Of a DNA stretch of 64,000 nt, positions 24,362-31,513 are shown in pieces (within the stretch, counting starts at the first letter, position 1; each line of letters starts with the position of its first letter). This stretch comes from an uncultured Flavonifractor sp. (GTDB taxonomy: Bacteria; Bacillota; Clostridia; Oscillospirales; Oscillospiraceae): assembly GCA_947346365.1 (NCBI GenBank), contig CANAAV010000006.1, positions 61,281 to 125,280 of the forward strand. Reading direction: 5' to 3'. Under the pieces are notes generated by a model that was not told where the DNA came from, searched no databases, and saw only the letters and a program-made list of their open reading frames with translations. The position numbers and the translations under genes are program-made.

Positions 24362-25500
24362 CGCCCATGAGTGTGGAGCAAATGCTGGAGCTGTTTTCCG
24401 GCGATGAGAATAGGACCATTCAGGACGCCTTCCGAAAGCTCCACGCAAACCTGAAATTTAGGGCGGAGCGGACGGTGGTGGCGATCTCCGGCGGCTCTGA
24501 CAGCGACGTCATGCTGGATATGGTCCGGGCCCTGGAGCCGGAGAAAAACTATCCCGAAGCGAAGCTGTTCTATGTCTGGTTTAACACGGGGCTGGAGTAC
24601 ACCGCGACCAAGCAGCACCTTGACTATCTGGAAGAAAAGTATGGAATCACCATCGAGAGGAAGAAGGCAAAAACCCCTGTGCCGAAGGGCTGCAAGGACT
24701 ACGGGCTTCCGTTCCTGTCAAAACAGGCAGCGGCCTACCTGGGCCGTCTCCAGGAGCATGGCTTTAACTTCGCTGTGTGGGGAGACGAAACCTTCGACCG
24801 CCTGTATACCATGTTCCCGAAGTGTAAGGCGGCCCTCCGCTTCTGGTGCAACGAGTGGGGCGAGGGAAGCAGAATGAACATCAGTTGCTACCGGCTGCTC
24901 AAAGAGTTTATGATCGAAAATCCTCCGCAGTTCCGCATCTCCGATAAGTGCTGCAACGGAGCCAAAAAGGACGCCTCCCATGACTACATCCGGGAGATCA
25001 ACGCGACGCTGAACATGGTGGGTGTCCGCAGGGCGGAGGGTGGCGTGAGAGCAACGGCCTATACAAGCTGCTTCTCCGAGGCTTCCAAGCGTGGGGACAT
25101 CGCACAGTTTAGACCGCTGTTCTTCTTTACGGATGAGGACAAGGCGCGATACTGCCAGATCAGGGGTGTCGCTCACTCTGACCTTTACGAGAAGTACGGC
25201 TTTGTCCGAACCGGCTGCGCCTGCTGCCCCTTTGGGTCGCGCTTCGAGGATGAGCTCCAGACGGCGGAGAGGCTTGACCCTGGCCTGCGCCTGGCGGCGG
25301 CAAATATCTTTGGTCCGGCCTATGAGTACACCAGGGCATACCGAAGGTACAAAATCCAGCATGACGAAATGGGAAAACGAATCCCCGGGCAACTCAATCT
25401 GTGGGATGAAAAGGAGGATAAAACGTGGGCAAACGCAACTGTCGGAGGACCGACACTGAGCGCGAGCAGCATGAGCGGGCAACCCGCGTCCGTAGGATGA
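24358..25500 (+). CDS. PAPS-reductase-like adenine nucleotide alpha-hydrolase
   Basis: 380 residues from GTG 24358 (an in-frame ATG at 24367 is also possible). The PP-loop VVAISGGSDSDVMLDMV and VWFNTGLEY..TKQHLDYLEEKYGI are typical of the PAPS-reductase/DndC superfamily, with Cys-rich segments (DKCCNGAKKD, TGCACCPFG) that may bind metal or FeS. Members activate substrates through adenylation; phage relatives are linked to DNA modification. Its 3' end overlaps the next gene by 76 bases. Confidence 0.75.
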   Translation: MTPMSVEQMLELFSGDENRTIQDAFRKLHANLKFRAERTVVAISGGSDSDVMLDMVRALEPEKNYPEAKLFYVWFNTGLEYTATKQHLDYLEEKYGITIERKKAKTPVPKGCKDYGLPFLSKQAAAYLGRLQEHGFNFAVWGDETFDRLYTMFPKCKAALRFWCNEWGEGSRMNISCYRLLKEFMIENPPQFRISDKCCNGAKKDASHDYIREINATLNMVGVRRAEGGVRATAYTSCFSEASKRGDIAQFRPLFFFTDEDKARYCQIRGVAHSDLYEKYGFVRTGCACCPFGSRFEDELQTAERLDPGLRLAAANIFGPAYEYTRAYRRYKIQHDEMGKRIPGQLNLWDEKEDKTWANATVGGPTLSASSMSGQPASVG

Positions 25501-25703
25501 CGGACACCCAGCTCTGCCAGTACATAGACGACCTGGAGGCCGGCACTCGACCGGCGGCCCCCAACAAGACCGAAATCATTGAGCAATTCCTTGACGACCT
25601 GGCTATCCGGTCCGACACCGGGCTGCGGGTGAGCGACGCCACCATCCGCAAGATCAGGGCGATGGCGGAGGAGAACGGCTACTTCCAGCCCGGTAATATG
25701 TGA
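25425..25703 (+). CDS. Small basic hypothetical protein
   Basis: 92 residues from GTG 25425, chosen because AAGGAGG precedes it. The first 25 codons lie inside the preceding gene in another frame. Basic N-terminus, helical C-terminus (VSDATIRKIRAMAEENGYF). No domain recognised. The stop overlaps the next start. Confidence 0.5.
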   Translation: MGKRNCRRTDTEREQHERATRVRRMTDTQLCQYIDDLEAGTRPAAPNKTEIIEQFLDDLAIRSDTGLRVSDATIRKIRAMAEENGYFQPGNM

Positions 25704-26059
25704 TGCTGAGCTGGAGAGATCACAAAGCGCTCCAGCGCTACCGGGCGGATGAGGCGGCGGGACTGCTGCTTCGCCTCCCGGTCCCCCTGGGGGAAACCGT
25801 GTGGCGGGTCCGGGCAAATCCGGCCTGCCACTACGGCGTGAGGCAAGCAGAAATCTTCCTGTTTGGGAAGGTAGTGACACCGCGCCAGATCGTGGAGCCG
25901 GTCCCCTTCGCCCTGTCCATGCTGGACGCCTGGGGGAAGACCGTCTTCCAGACTGAGCAAGAAGGGAGGAACAAGATCAACCGTGACACCGCAAGAGCGG
26001 GCCAAGCTGGCCCGAAAGTATCAGGGGAAGGTCAACCGGGCCCAGGGGGCCTTCTTTGA
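25700..26059 (+). CDS. Hypothetical protein upstream of recU
   Basis: 119 residues from GTG 25700 (or ATG 25703). The first 80 residues read as a plausible small domain with GETVWRVRANPACHYGVRQAEIFLF, a pattern seen in short phage proteins. The last 26 codons overlap recU and are Gly/Pro-rich, so the effective product may matter only up to about residue 93. Unknown role. Confidence 0.45.
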   Translation: MMLSWRDHKALQRYRADEAAGLLLRLPVPLGETVWRVRANPACHYGVRQAEIFLFGKVVTPRQIVEPVPFALSMLDAWGKTVFQTEQEGRNKINRDTARAGQAGPKVSGEGQPGPGGLL

Positions 26060-26567
26060 ACGCATGATCGAGCAAGCCTGCGATTACTACCGGTCCCGGG
26101 GCATCGCGGACATCGAGAAGACCCCGGAACCCATGCAACCCACTAGGGACCTAGGCGGCGGGAAGTTTATCGCCCACTACACTGGAATGGCCCAGGCGGA
26201 CTACAAAGGCTTCCTGATGGGAGGCCGCGCCGTCAACTTCGAGGCCAAGTATACCGACACCGGGCGCATGGCCCAGGACCGGGTAATGCCTCAGCAGGTG
26301 GAGCGCCTGGAGAGGGCCCACCGGTACGGCGCCCTAGCCTTTGTCCTGTGTTCCTTTGGATCTGTGGCCTTCTACCGCATCCCCTGGGAGGTATGGCGGA
26401 ACATGAAGGCCCACTTCGGCCATAAGTACATAACGCCCCAGGAGGCCACCCCCTTTGAGGTCCGCATCGGCGGGCCGGGGGTGCCGATGTTCCTGGAGAA
26501 ACTGGAAGAACCGGAAAAGGTGACGTTTTACCTCACAAAAGAGGAGAAATCGGAGGAAGGAGTATGA
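25983..26567 (+). CDS. recU: RecU-type Holliday-junction resolvase
   Basis: 194 residues from GTG 25983 after GGGAGG. RecU landmarks are visible: GAFFERMIEQACDYYRSRGIADIEKTPEPMQ, YKGFLMGGRAVNFEAKYTDT (the catalytic Asp-Glu-x-Lys type core is YKG..NFEAK) and QQVERLERAHRYGALAFVL. It would resolve recombination or replication intermediates before packaging. It overlaps the preceding gene by 77 bases and the next by four. Confidence 0.88.
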   Translation: MTPQERAKLARKYQGKVNRAQGAFFERMIEQACDYYRSRGIADIEKTPEPMQPTRDLGGGKFIAHYTGMAQADYKGFLMGGRAVNFEAKYTDTGRMAQDRVMPQQVERLERAHRYGALAFVLCSFGSVAFYRIPWEVWRNMKAHFGHKYITPQEATPFEVRIGGPGVPMFLEKLEEPEKVTFYLTKEEKSEEGV

Positions 26568-27031
26568 AAGCTATCACCATCTGGCAACCATGGGCCTCGC
26601 TGCTGGCCTGCGGCGGGAAGCGGTTTGAAACCCGGTCGTGGGCGACGGCCTATCGCGGGCCTATCGCAATCCACGCCGCCAAGAAGGACGTGTTCGACGC
26701 CCTGCGTATGCTCCCCGTCCCCCTTGCCCTCAAGATGAAGGAGGTCATCGGGGCCGAGTGGAAGGACCTGCCCACCGGCGCGGTCATCGCCACCGCCACC
26801 CTGATCGGCTGCCATGAGATCGACCGCATCCAGGAAATGCGCTGCGCCCCGCGGGAAACGGGCTGCTGGGACTGCAACCGGCGCGGAACCTGGATTGACG
26901 CCTCCGACCAGGAGGTATCCTTTGGAGACTGGACCCCTGGCCGCTTCGCATGGGAGTTTGCCGATGTCAAGGCCATTACCCCGGTCCGGGTAGGTGGGCG
27001 GCAAGGCTTGTGGGACTGGAGGCGTACATGA
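26564..27031 (+). CDS. ASCH-domain protein
   Basis: 155 residues from ATG 26564. Opens with the ASCH signature MKAITIWQPWASLLACGGKRFETRSWATAYRGPIAIHAAK and closes with WEFADVKAITPVRVGGRQGLW. ASCH (EVE/PUA-like) folds bind RNA or modified bases; several phage members lie in DNA-modification neighbourhoods. A Cys group (GCWDCNRRG) is an extra. Confidence 0.85.
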   Translation: MKAITIWQPWASLLACGGKRFETRSWATAYRGPIAIHAAKKDVFDALRMLPVPLALKMKEVIGAEWKDLPTGAVIATATLIGCHEIDRIQEMRCAPRETGCWDCNRRGTWIDASDQEVSFGDWTPGRFAWEFADVKAITPVRVGGRQGLWDWRRT

Positions 27032-27399
27032 GCACCAGAAGAAGGCTGACCAAGGAGGAGCGCCGGGCCGTCTATGAGAAGATGGGCGGCCATTGTGCCT
27101 ACTGCGGTTGCAAGCTGCGGTACTCCGATATGCAGGTGGACCATGTGGTCCCCCTGAACGGCTATTCTGTCCAAGGCCCGGATGAGCTGGACAATATGCT
27201 GCCCGCCTGCCGGAGCTGCAACCACTACAAGGCCAGCGCGTCGCTGGAGGGCTTCCGCAAGCTGGTGGAGAATATGCCCTATGCCCTGGCCCGGGACAGC
27301 GTGACTTATCGGAACGCCGTCCGCTTCGGCCTGGTGGAGCCGAAACCGCATCATGTGGTATTTTACTTTGAGCTGATGGAAGGAGGGGACAGAGCGTGA
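27028..27399 (+). CDS. HNH endonuclease
   Basis: 123 residues from ATG 27028, overlapping the preceding stop. The HNH zinc-finger nuclease core is clear: GGHCAYCGCKLRYSDMQVDHVVPLN and NMLPACRSCNHYKASAS (His-Asn-His plus two CxxC). Small HNH enzymes in phages assist packaging or act as free-standing homing enzymes; the placement here fits a replication or repair role. Confidence 0.88.
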   Translation: MSTRRRLTKEERRAVYEKMGGHCAYCGCKLRYSDMQVDHVVPLNGYSVQGPDELDNMLPACRSCNHYKASASLEGFRKLVENMPYALARDSVTYRNAVRFGLVEPKPHHVVFYFELMEGGDRA

Positions 27400-27668
27400 A
27401 CGAAAGAACCGATATTCGCCCCAACGATACGGTGTTGCATAAGCCCACCGGGGAGAGATGGGTGGTCTGCGGCGTCAACCGCGATCTCAAGACCCTTATT
27501 CCCTGTGGATACCCGTTTCCTTCCATGGCCCGCATGGAGGACTGCGAGCTGGTCGAAAGGGCCTATGAGAAGGAGCCGCAGAGTATTGAGCAGATCGAGG
27601 CGTTGAAAAAGCACCACATGGAGAGCTACATCGACGTGAGGAGCGCCATGTTTCACGGAATCATTTAG
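27396..27668 (+). CDS. Small phage hypothetical protein
   Basis: 90 residues from GTG 27396. The first half (DIRPNDTVLHKPTGERWVVCGVNRDLKTLIPCGYPF) looks like a small SH3-type beta barrel of a kind common in gut-phage early regions. Function unknown. Confidence 0.5.
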   Translation: MNERTDIRPNDTVLHKPTGERWVVCGVNRDLKTLIPCGYPFPSMARMEDCELVERAYEKEPQSIEQIEALKKHHMESYIDVRSAMFHGII

Positions 27669-27679
27669 GAGGAAATGCT

Positions 27680-27976
27680 ATGCTGATTATGACACAATCC
27701 AAGACCGGGTTGGTCAACACAAACCAAGTCATCCGCGTCTTTGCTGCTGGCGGCGACGTGATGGCTGAGGACCGGAACGGCGCTATGACCCTGCTGGGGT
27801 CCTATGCGAAAGCCGAGCGCTGCGTGGAGATCGTGGCGGAAATTGCCGCGAAGTATGCGAGCTACATCAGGGTCGCGGGTGGCCCGTCTCTCACGGTCAA
27901 CGCCTACGTCCAACCCCTCATGTTCGAACCCCCGAAGCTCTACCAGATGCCGGAGGAGGTAGCGCAGGATGAGTAA
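27680..27976 (+). CDS. Small phage hypothetical protein
   Basis: 98 residues from ATG 27680 after TAGGAGG. Beta-rich (LIMTQSKTGLVNTNQVIRVF.., DVMAEDRNGAMTLLGSY) with one amphipathic helix. Similar proteins occur widely in Clostridia phages without a known role. The end overlaps the next gene by eight bases. Confidence 0.5.
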   Translation: MLIMTQSKTGLVNTNQVIRVFAAGGDVMAEDRNGAMTLLGSYAKAERCVEIVAEIAAKYASYIRVAGGPSLTVNAYVQPLMFEPPKLYQMPEEVAQDE

Positions 27977-28199
27977 ATTCGCCGATGATGTTAAGCTGCT
28001 GGGCGATCTCCAGTCCCTCATCGAGGAACAGAAGAAGACGGCTCAGATGAGCCCGTCCGCTCAGATGATCGTCAAGAAGGTCCTGCCCGGAGCCGGGCAG
28101 CTCCTCCCGGAGGCCCGGGAGAGAGCGGAACGCACCATCACCGTCCTGACCGCTGCCAAGGAGCGGCTGGCCGAGCTGATGGAGGAGGCCCACAAATGA
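27969..28199 (+). CDS. Short helical hypothetical protein
   Basis: 76 residues from ATG 27969, almost entirely helical and charged. Overlaps both neighbours. No domain recognised. Confidence 0.45.
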   Translation: MSKFADDVKLLGDLQSLIEEQKKTAQMSPSAQMIVKKVLPGAGQLLPEARERAERTITVLTAAKERLAELMEEAHK

Positions 28200-28408
28200 G
28201 CGCCCGGCGGGAGAAGCGTCTCCGTAAGCTGGAGGAAAAGCTCGAATACATGAACGGGCGGGTACACGCCCTGGAATTTAGAGTTCTTTCCATGGAGGAG
28301 AAGGCGGACGCCCTGGAGGTCCAGGACGCCGACTGGGCCCCGGCCCCTCCCCGGCGGAGCCTGTGGCGCCGACTGCTGGACGCGATCATGGGGAGGGATG
28401 AGCCGTGA
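28196..28408 (+). CDS. Short coiled-coil protein
   Basis: 70 residues from ATG 28196. Heptad-patterned Leu/Met (LRKLEEKLEYMNGRVHALEFRV..) suggests a coiled coil, then a Pro-rich turn and a basic helix. Function unknown. Confidence 0.45.
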   Translation: MSARREKRLRKLEEKLEYMNGRVHALEFRVLSMEEKADALEVQDADWAPAPPRRSLWRRLLDAIMGRDEP

Positions 28409-28644
28409 CCCCCGTACCGTTCCGAGAGCAAAACCATACCTTCCTCCCGCCTCCAGGCATGGAGGACAAGGTGGGCAACCTTCCCGCCTTCGTTGGGGAG
28501 GGACAGGTCATTTCCTGCTGGAAGCTGACCCTGTGGGAGAGAATCAAGCTGCTGTTCACTGGGCGGATGTGGTTTTCCGTCATCGGGAACGCCCAGCCCC
28601 CGATCTGGCTGGGCGTACACTGTCCGTTCATCCGGCGGCGGTAG
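28405..28644 (+). CDS. Small hypothetical protein with aromatic C-terminus
   Basis: 79 residues from GTG 28405. The C-terminal half is hydrophobic and aromatic (LWERIKLLFTGRMWFSVIG..IWLGV) and may associate with membranes. No family recognised. Confidence 0.4.
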   Translation: MTPVPFREQNHTFLPPPGMEDKVGNLPAFVGEGQVISCWKLTLWERIKLLFTGRMWFSVIGNAQPPIWLGVHCPFIRRR

Positions 28645-28660
28645 GAAAGGACGTGACAGC

Positions 28661-28855
28661 ATGAGCATTGAGCGTTTCCGCTGCTTCTTCACCCCGATCT
28701 GCGACGGCTGCGAGACGGAGCTCCCTGCCGAGGAGAGCTTCATGGACGCCGTGGAGGCCAAGCGCCGGGCCGGGTGGAAGACATCACGGGATGAGGGCGG
28801 CGAGTGGGTGGACCTTTGCCCTGAGTGCGCGAAGGCCGAGAGCATGAGCAAGTGA
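28661..28855 (+). CDS. Small zinc-ribbon protein
   Basis: 64 residues from ATG 28661 after AAAGGACG. CDGCETEL and LCPECAKAE form a zinc ribbon around an acidic helix. Common in Firmicutes phages just before the late regulator. Confidence 0.55.
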   Translation: MSIERFRCFFTPICDGCETELPAEESFMDAVEAKRRAGWKTSRDEGGEWVDLCPECAKAESMSK

Positions 28856-28921
28856 TAGGGCGGCCTCCCTTGTGGGGAGCGGCCAACCCCGGAATAACAT
28901 AGCAAGGGAGGCGACAAATCA

Positions 28922-29443
28922 GTGGGGAAGAAAACACCCAGCATCGAGGAGATCATCAAGAAGGCGGTGGACGCGGGCCTGGAGGCCGGTCGCCTGTCTG
29001 CGGAGCGGTCCACCCGCAACGCCTTCAAGGACACCGAGCGTCGGCTCTATGCCCTGCCCACCCTCCGCCAAAAGCTGGAGGATGACAGGGAGCGCCTGGA
29101 GGAGATCAAGACCTACGGCCCCAGGAGCCGGAGCAAGAGCATCACCCGATTTGGCAAAAGCAGCGTCCGGCTGACCCCGGAAGAAATCCTGGAGGCCGTG
29201 GTCACGGATATGGAGGCCACCATCGCTGCGGATGAATATGAGATCGAGCGCATGGAAAAGGCCCTGTCCATCATCGCCGACGATGAATATGTCAAAACCG
29301 TCACCGGACGGTACATCGAGGGCTTGACAGATGAGGAGATCGCGGACGACATTCACTGTGATACTTCCACCGTCTGGAGGAACCGCAAGAGGCTGGTGCA
29401 ACGCCTCTGCGTGTGGCTTTACGGGGCAAAAGCCGTGAGCTGA
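28922..29443 (+). CDS. RinA/ArpU-like late transcription regulator
   Basis: 173 residues from GTG 28922 after AGGGAGGCG. A coiled helical N-terminus is followed by a sigma-region-4-like helix-turn-helix (VTGRYIEGLTDEEIADDIHCDTSTVWRNRKRLVQRL). Position at the end of the early block, immediately before the repeat-bearing promoter at 29446-29505, matches RinA/ArpU activators that switch on packaging and structural genes. Confidence 0.8.
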   Translation: MGKKTPSIEEIIKKAVDAGLEAGRLSAERSTRNAFKDTERRLYALPTLRQKLEDDRERLEEIKTYGPRSRSKSITRFGKSSVRLTPEEILEAVVTDMEATIAADEYEIERMEKALSIIADDEYVKTVTGRYIEGLTDEEIADDIHCDTSTVWRNRKRLVQRLCVWLYGAKAVS

Positions 29444-29445
29444 GA

Positions 29446-29505
29446 TTGCAATTTACCGGTGCAAAAAACGTGCAATAGACTTGTGCAATTTACCTGTGTT
29501 ATAAT
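29446..29505 (+). promoter_or_regulatory. Late promoter with four phased TGCAA sites
   Basis: TGCAA begins at 29447, 29460, 29471 and 29484 (spacings 13, 11, 13), and TGCAATTTACC occurs twice (29447-29457, 29484-29494). TATAAT lies at 29500-29505, but the -35 (TAGACT, 18-base spacer) is weak. This suggests activator dependence, the likely activator being the RinA-like protein encoded just upstream. Confidence 0.65.
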
Positions 29506-29552
29506 ACTCCACAATAGGATTATTGGGGACAGGCAAATCCCTCTTTCCGAGG

Positions 29553-29588
29553 GCGGTCTTGCACGTTAAGCGCAAGACCGCTTTTCGT
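29553..29588 (+). terminator. Terminator within the late leader
   Basis: GCGGTCTTGC (29553-29562) pairs perfectly with GCAAGACCGC (29572-29581), then TTTT. It would end the 29512 transcript after about 75 nt unless antiterminated. Confidence 0.8.
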
Positions 29589-29619
29589 TTCAAAAATCCG
29601 TACTTTTTTGCAAAAACCT

Positions 29620-29648
29620 GTGACAACGACACGAAAAAGTGGTATAAT
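29620..29648 (+). promoter_or_regulatory. Second sigma-A-like promoter before the packaging genes
   Basis: GTGACA (29620-29625), 17 bases, TATAAT (29643-29648), followed 38 bases later by the HAD-like gene. It lies beyond the leader terminator and could supply late genes independently. Confidence 0.7.
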
Positions 29649-29686
29649 TATAGTGCGGAATAACTAACCGAAAAGGAGACATCACC

Positions 29687-30154
29687 ATGGAAAGAATTTG
29701 CCTGTTGGACCTGAACTATACCCTTGTGGGGAACCAGATGGACACCCGTTATCTGCGCCCCTTCGCCCGCCGGATGCAGGCGGAGGAGTATCGCACCGAT
29801 CTCATCGAGGCTATCCGCGATGATTATGTCATCATCATCACCGCCCGGCCGGACTACCAGATGAAGCAGACGATGGAGAACATCCGCCGGAAGACCGGCT
29901 GGCAGCCGGGGGAGTGGTACTTCAACGACATCGACGCCGAGCCCCCTGCCTTCAAGGAGAGCGCCCTCAAGCGCTTTGTCTTCCCCCGGCATGGGACGGA
30001 CGGCACTCTCTACTATGCGGTAGAGAGCAACCCCAGGACCCGGACCATGTACCGCCGGTACAATATCGCCGCTGCCCCCTACGATGTCTTCATCAAGGGG
30101 CGCGGGACAGCGCTCCCCATGGAGCCGGTATGTACCCAATGTAGCTTGTTCTAA
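29687..30154 (+). CDS. HAD-like phosphatase domain protein
   Basis: 155 residues from ATG 29687 after AAGGAGA. Motif I is atypical (LLDLNYTLVGN: Asp-x-Asn-x-Thr rather than Asp-x-Asp) and motif II is VIIITARPDYQ. The missing second Asp may alter catalysis. Related phage proteins resemble polynucleotide 3'-phosphatase or nucleotidase domains. It is followed by a terminator, so it may be expressed at a different level from the packaging genes. Confidence 0.6.
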   Translation: MERICLLDLNYTLVGNQMDTRYLRPFARRMQAEEYRTDLIEAIRDDYVIIITARPDYQMKQTMENIRRKTGWQPGEWYFNDIDAEPPAFKESALKRFVFPRHGTDGTLYYAVESNPRTRTMYRRYNIAAAPYDVFIKGRGTALPMEPVCTQCSLF

Positions 30155-30165
30155 ATCCAGCAGAG

Positions 30166-30194
30166 AGCGGGACGCCAAGTGCGCCCCGCTTTTT
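30166..30194 (+). terminator. Terminator after the HAD-like gene
   Basis: AGCGGG-a-CGC pairs with GCG-c-CCCGCT (one internal mismatch), followed by TTTTT. Confidence 0.7.
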
Positions 30195-30219
30195 ATATTC
30201 ACCGAAAGGAGACAAAAGC

Positions 30220-30834
30220 GTGGAGACAAAGATTGTCAAACTGGCGGACATCAAGCCCGCCCCGTACAATCCCCGAGTGCAACTAACCGAGAAAGATCAA
30301 GAGTACAAGGCCCTGGACGCGAGCATCGCCGAAAGCGGCCTGGTGCTGCCCCTGATCGTCAACCTGCGGGACAACTGCCTGATCGGCGGACACCAGCGCC
30401 TCTCTGTTCTGCTGGCCGCCGGGGAGACGGAGACAAACGCCGTGGTGGTGGACCTGGATGAGGCCCAGGCCAAGGCCCTGTGCATCGCCCTCAACAAGCT
30501 GGACGGCGAATGGGACTACGGCCAACTGTCTGAAATCCTTCAGCAGCTCACCGAGGACGGGGAAAACCTTCTGGCTACCGGCTTCACCGAGCAGGACATT
30601 GATGATCTGCTGGGCGACATCCGTGGAGAACTGGACGGCGACGATGAGGAGCCCCCGGCCAAGGGAAAGAAGGAGGACGACACCGACGGCATTAAGTGTC
30701 AGGTGGGCGACTTCAAGTTTACTCTGGATGAGGCAGAATTTGAGGACCTGATGGCAGACGTCCGGGAGAAGGTGGGCTTCACCCAGGCCCTTGTCTGTGA
30801 TGAGCTGAAAAGGAGGCTTTTCGATGAAATTTGA
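30220..30834 (+). CDS. ParB/Srx-like protein 1
   Basis: 204 residues from GTG 30220 after AAAGGAG. ParB-like fold: VKLADIKPAPYNPR, LVLPLIVNLRDNCLIGGHQRLSVLLAAG (catalytic-type GGHQR). It has a helical centre, an acidic linker, and a C-terminal segment also found on the next protein (VGDFKFTLDEAEFEDLMADVREK). ParB/Srx folds bind nucleotides; such phage copies lie beside DNA methylases or terminase and are thought to support DNA modification. It overlaps the next gene by eleven bases. Confidence 0.85.
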   Translation: METKIVKLADIKPAPYNPRVQLTEKDQEYKALDASIAESGLVLPLIVNLRDNCLIGGHQRLSVLLAAGETETNAVVVDLDEAQAKALCIALNKLDGEWDYGQLSEILQQLTEDGENLLATGFTEQDIDDLLGDIRGELDGDDEEPPAKGKKEDDTDGIKCQVGDFKFTLDEAEFEDLMADVREKVGFTQALVCDELKRRLFDEI

Positions 30835-31513
30835 AACCAGGTTTGAAACCCTCAAGCTGGCGGACATCATCCCGGCCCCCTATAATCCCCGGGAGGACAT
30901 CGAGCCCGGCACCGAGGAGTACAAGCGCCTCCGCAAGAGCCTGGAGGACCACGGCATGGTCGAGCCCCCGGTGGTAAACATCCACAATATGCGCTGCATC
31001 GGTGGAAACCAGCGGCTCACCGTCCTGCGGGACATGGGCGTCACTGAGGTCCTTTGCTCCGTGATCGACCAGCCGGATGAGAGCAAGGAGATGAAGCTCT
31101 GCCTGGCCCTGAATCGTATCGAGGGGCGCTGGGATACCGACAAGCTGGGCGATCTTCTCCGCGATGACGATGTGGTCCAGTTTGAAACCGGCTTTGACCC
31201 GGATGAGCTGGCCGTGTACCGCCACCTGGAGAACACCCCGGACCCGGATGACTGGCCGGAAGGCGACGACGACCCCTTCGGCGCAGATGACCCCGACGCC
31301 GAGGAGGATGGAGAGCCCGAGGACCCCGAGGAAGACGCCGCCGGTGAGGATGAGCCCGCCTTCAACCAGACAATCATCCGCATCGGCCATCTCAACTTCA
31401 AGATCGAGGTATACCGGTATAAGCGCCTGCTGGAGCAAATCCGGGATAGCGGAATCTTCGATGAGAAGGAGATCGCCGCAGAAATGAAACGGAGGCTTCT
31501 GGAAAATGATTAA
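30824..31513 (+). CDS. ParB/Srx-like protein 2
   Basis: 229 residues from ATG 30824. The same fold as its neighbours (LADIIPAPYNPRED; PVVNIHNMRCIGGNQRLTVL, here GGNQR). An unusually acidic linker (about 140-190) and a C-terminal module similar to ParB-like 1 (IGHLNFKIEVYRYKRLLEQIRDS) follow. The two proteins look like tandem duplicates that diverged and may form a hetero-complex. It overlaps the next gene by eight bases. Confidence 0.85.
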   Translation: MKFETRFETLKLADIIPAPYNPREDIEPGTEEYKRLRKSLEDHGMVEPPVVNIHNMRCIGGNQRLTVLRDMGVTEVLCSVIDQPDESKEMKLCLALNRIEGRWDTDKLGDLLRDDDVVQFETGFDPDELAVYRHLENTPDPDDWPEGDDDPFGADDPDAEEDGEPEDPEEDAAGEDEPAFNQTIIRIGHLNFKIEVYRYKRLLEQIRDSGIFDEKEIAAEMKRRLLEND

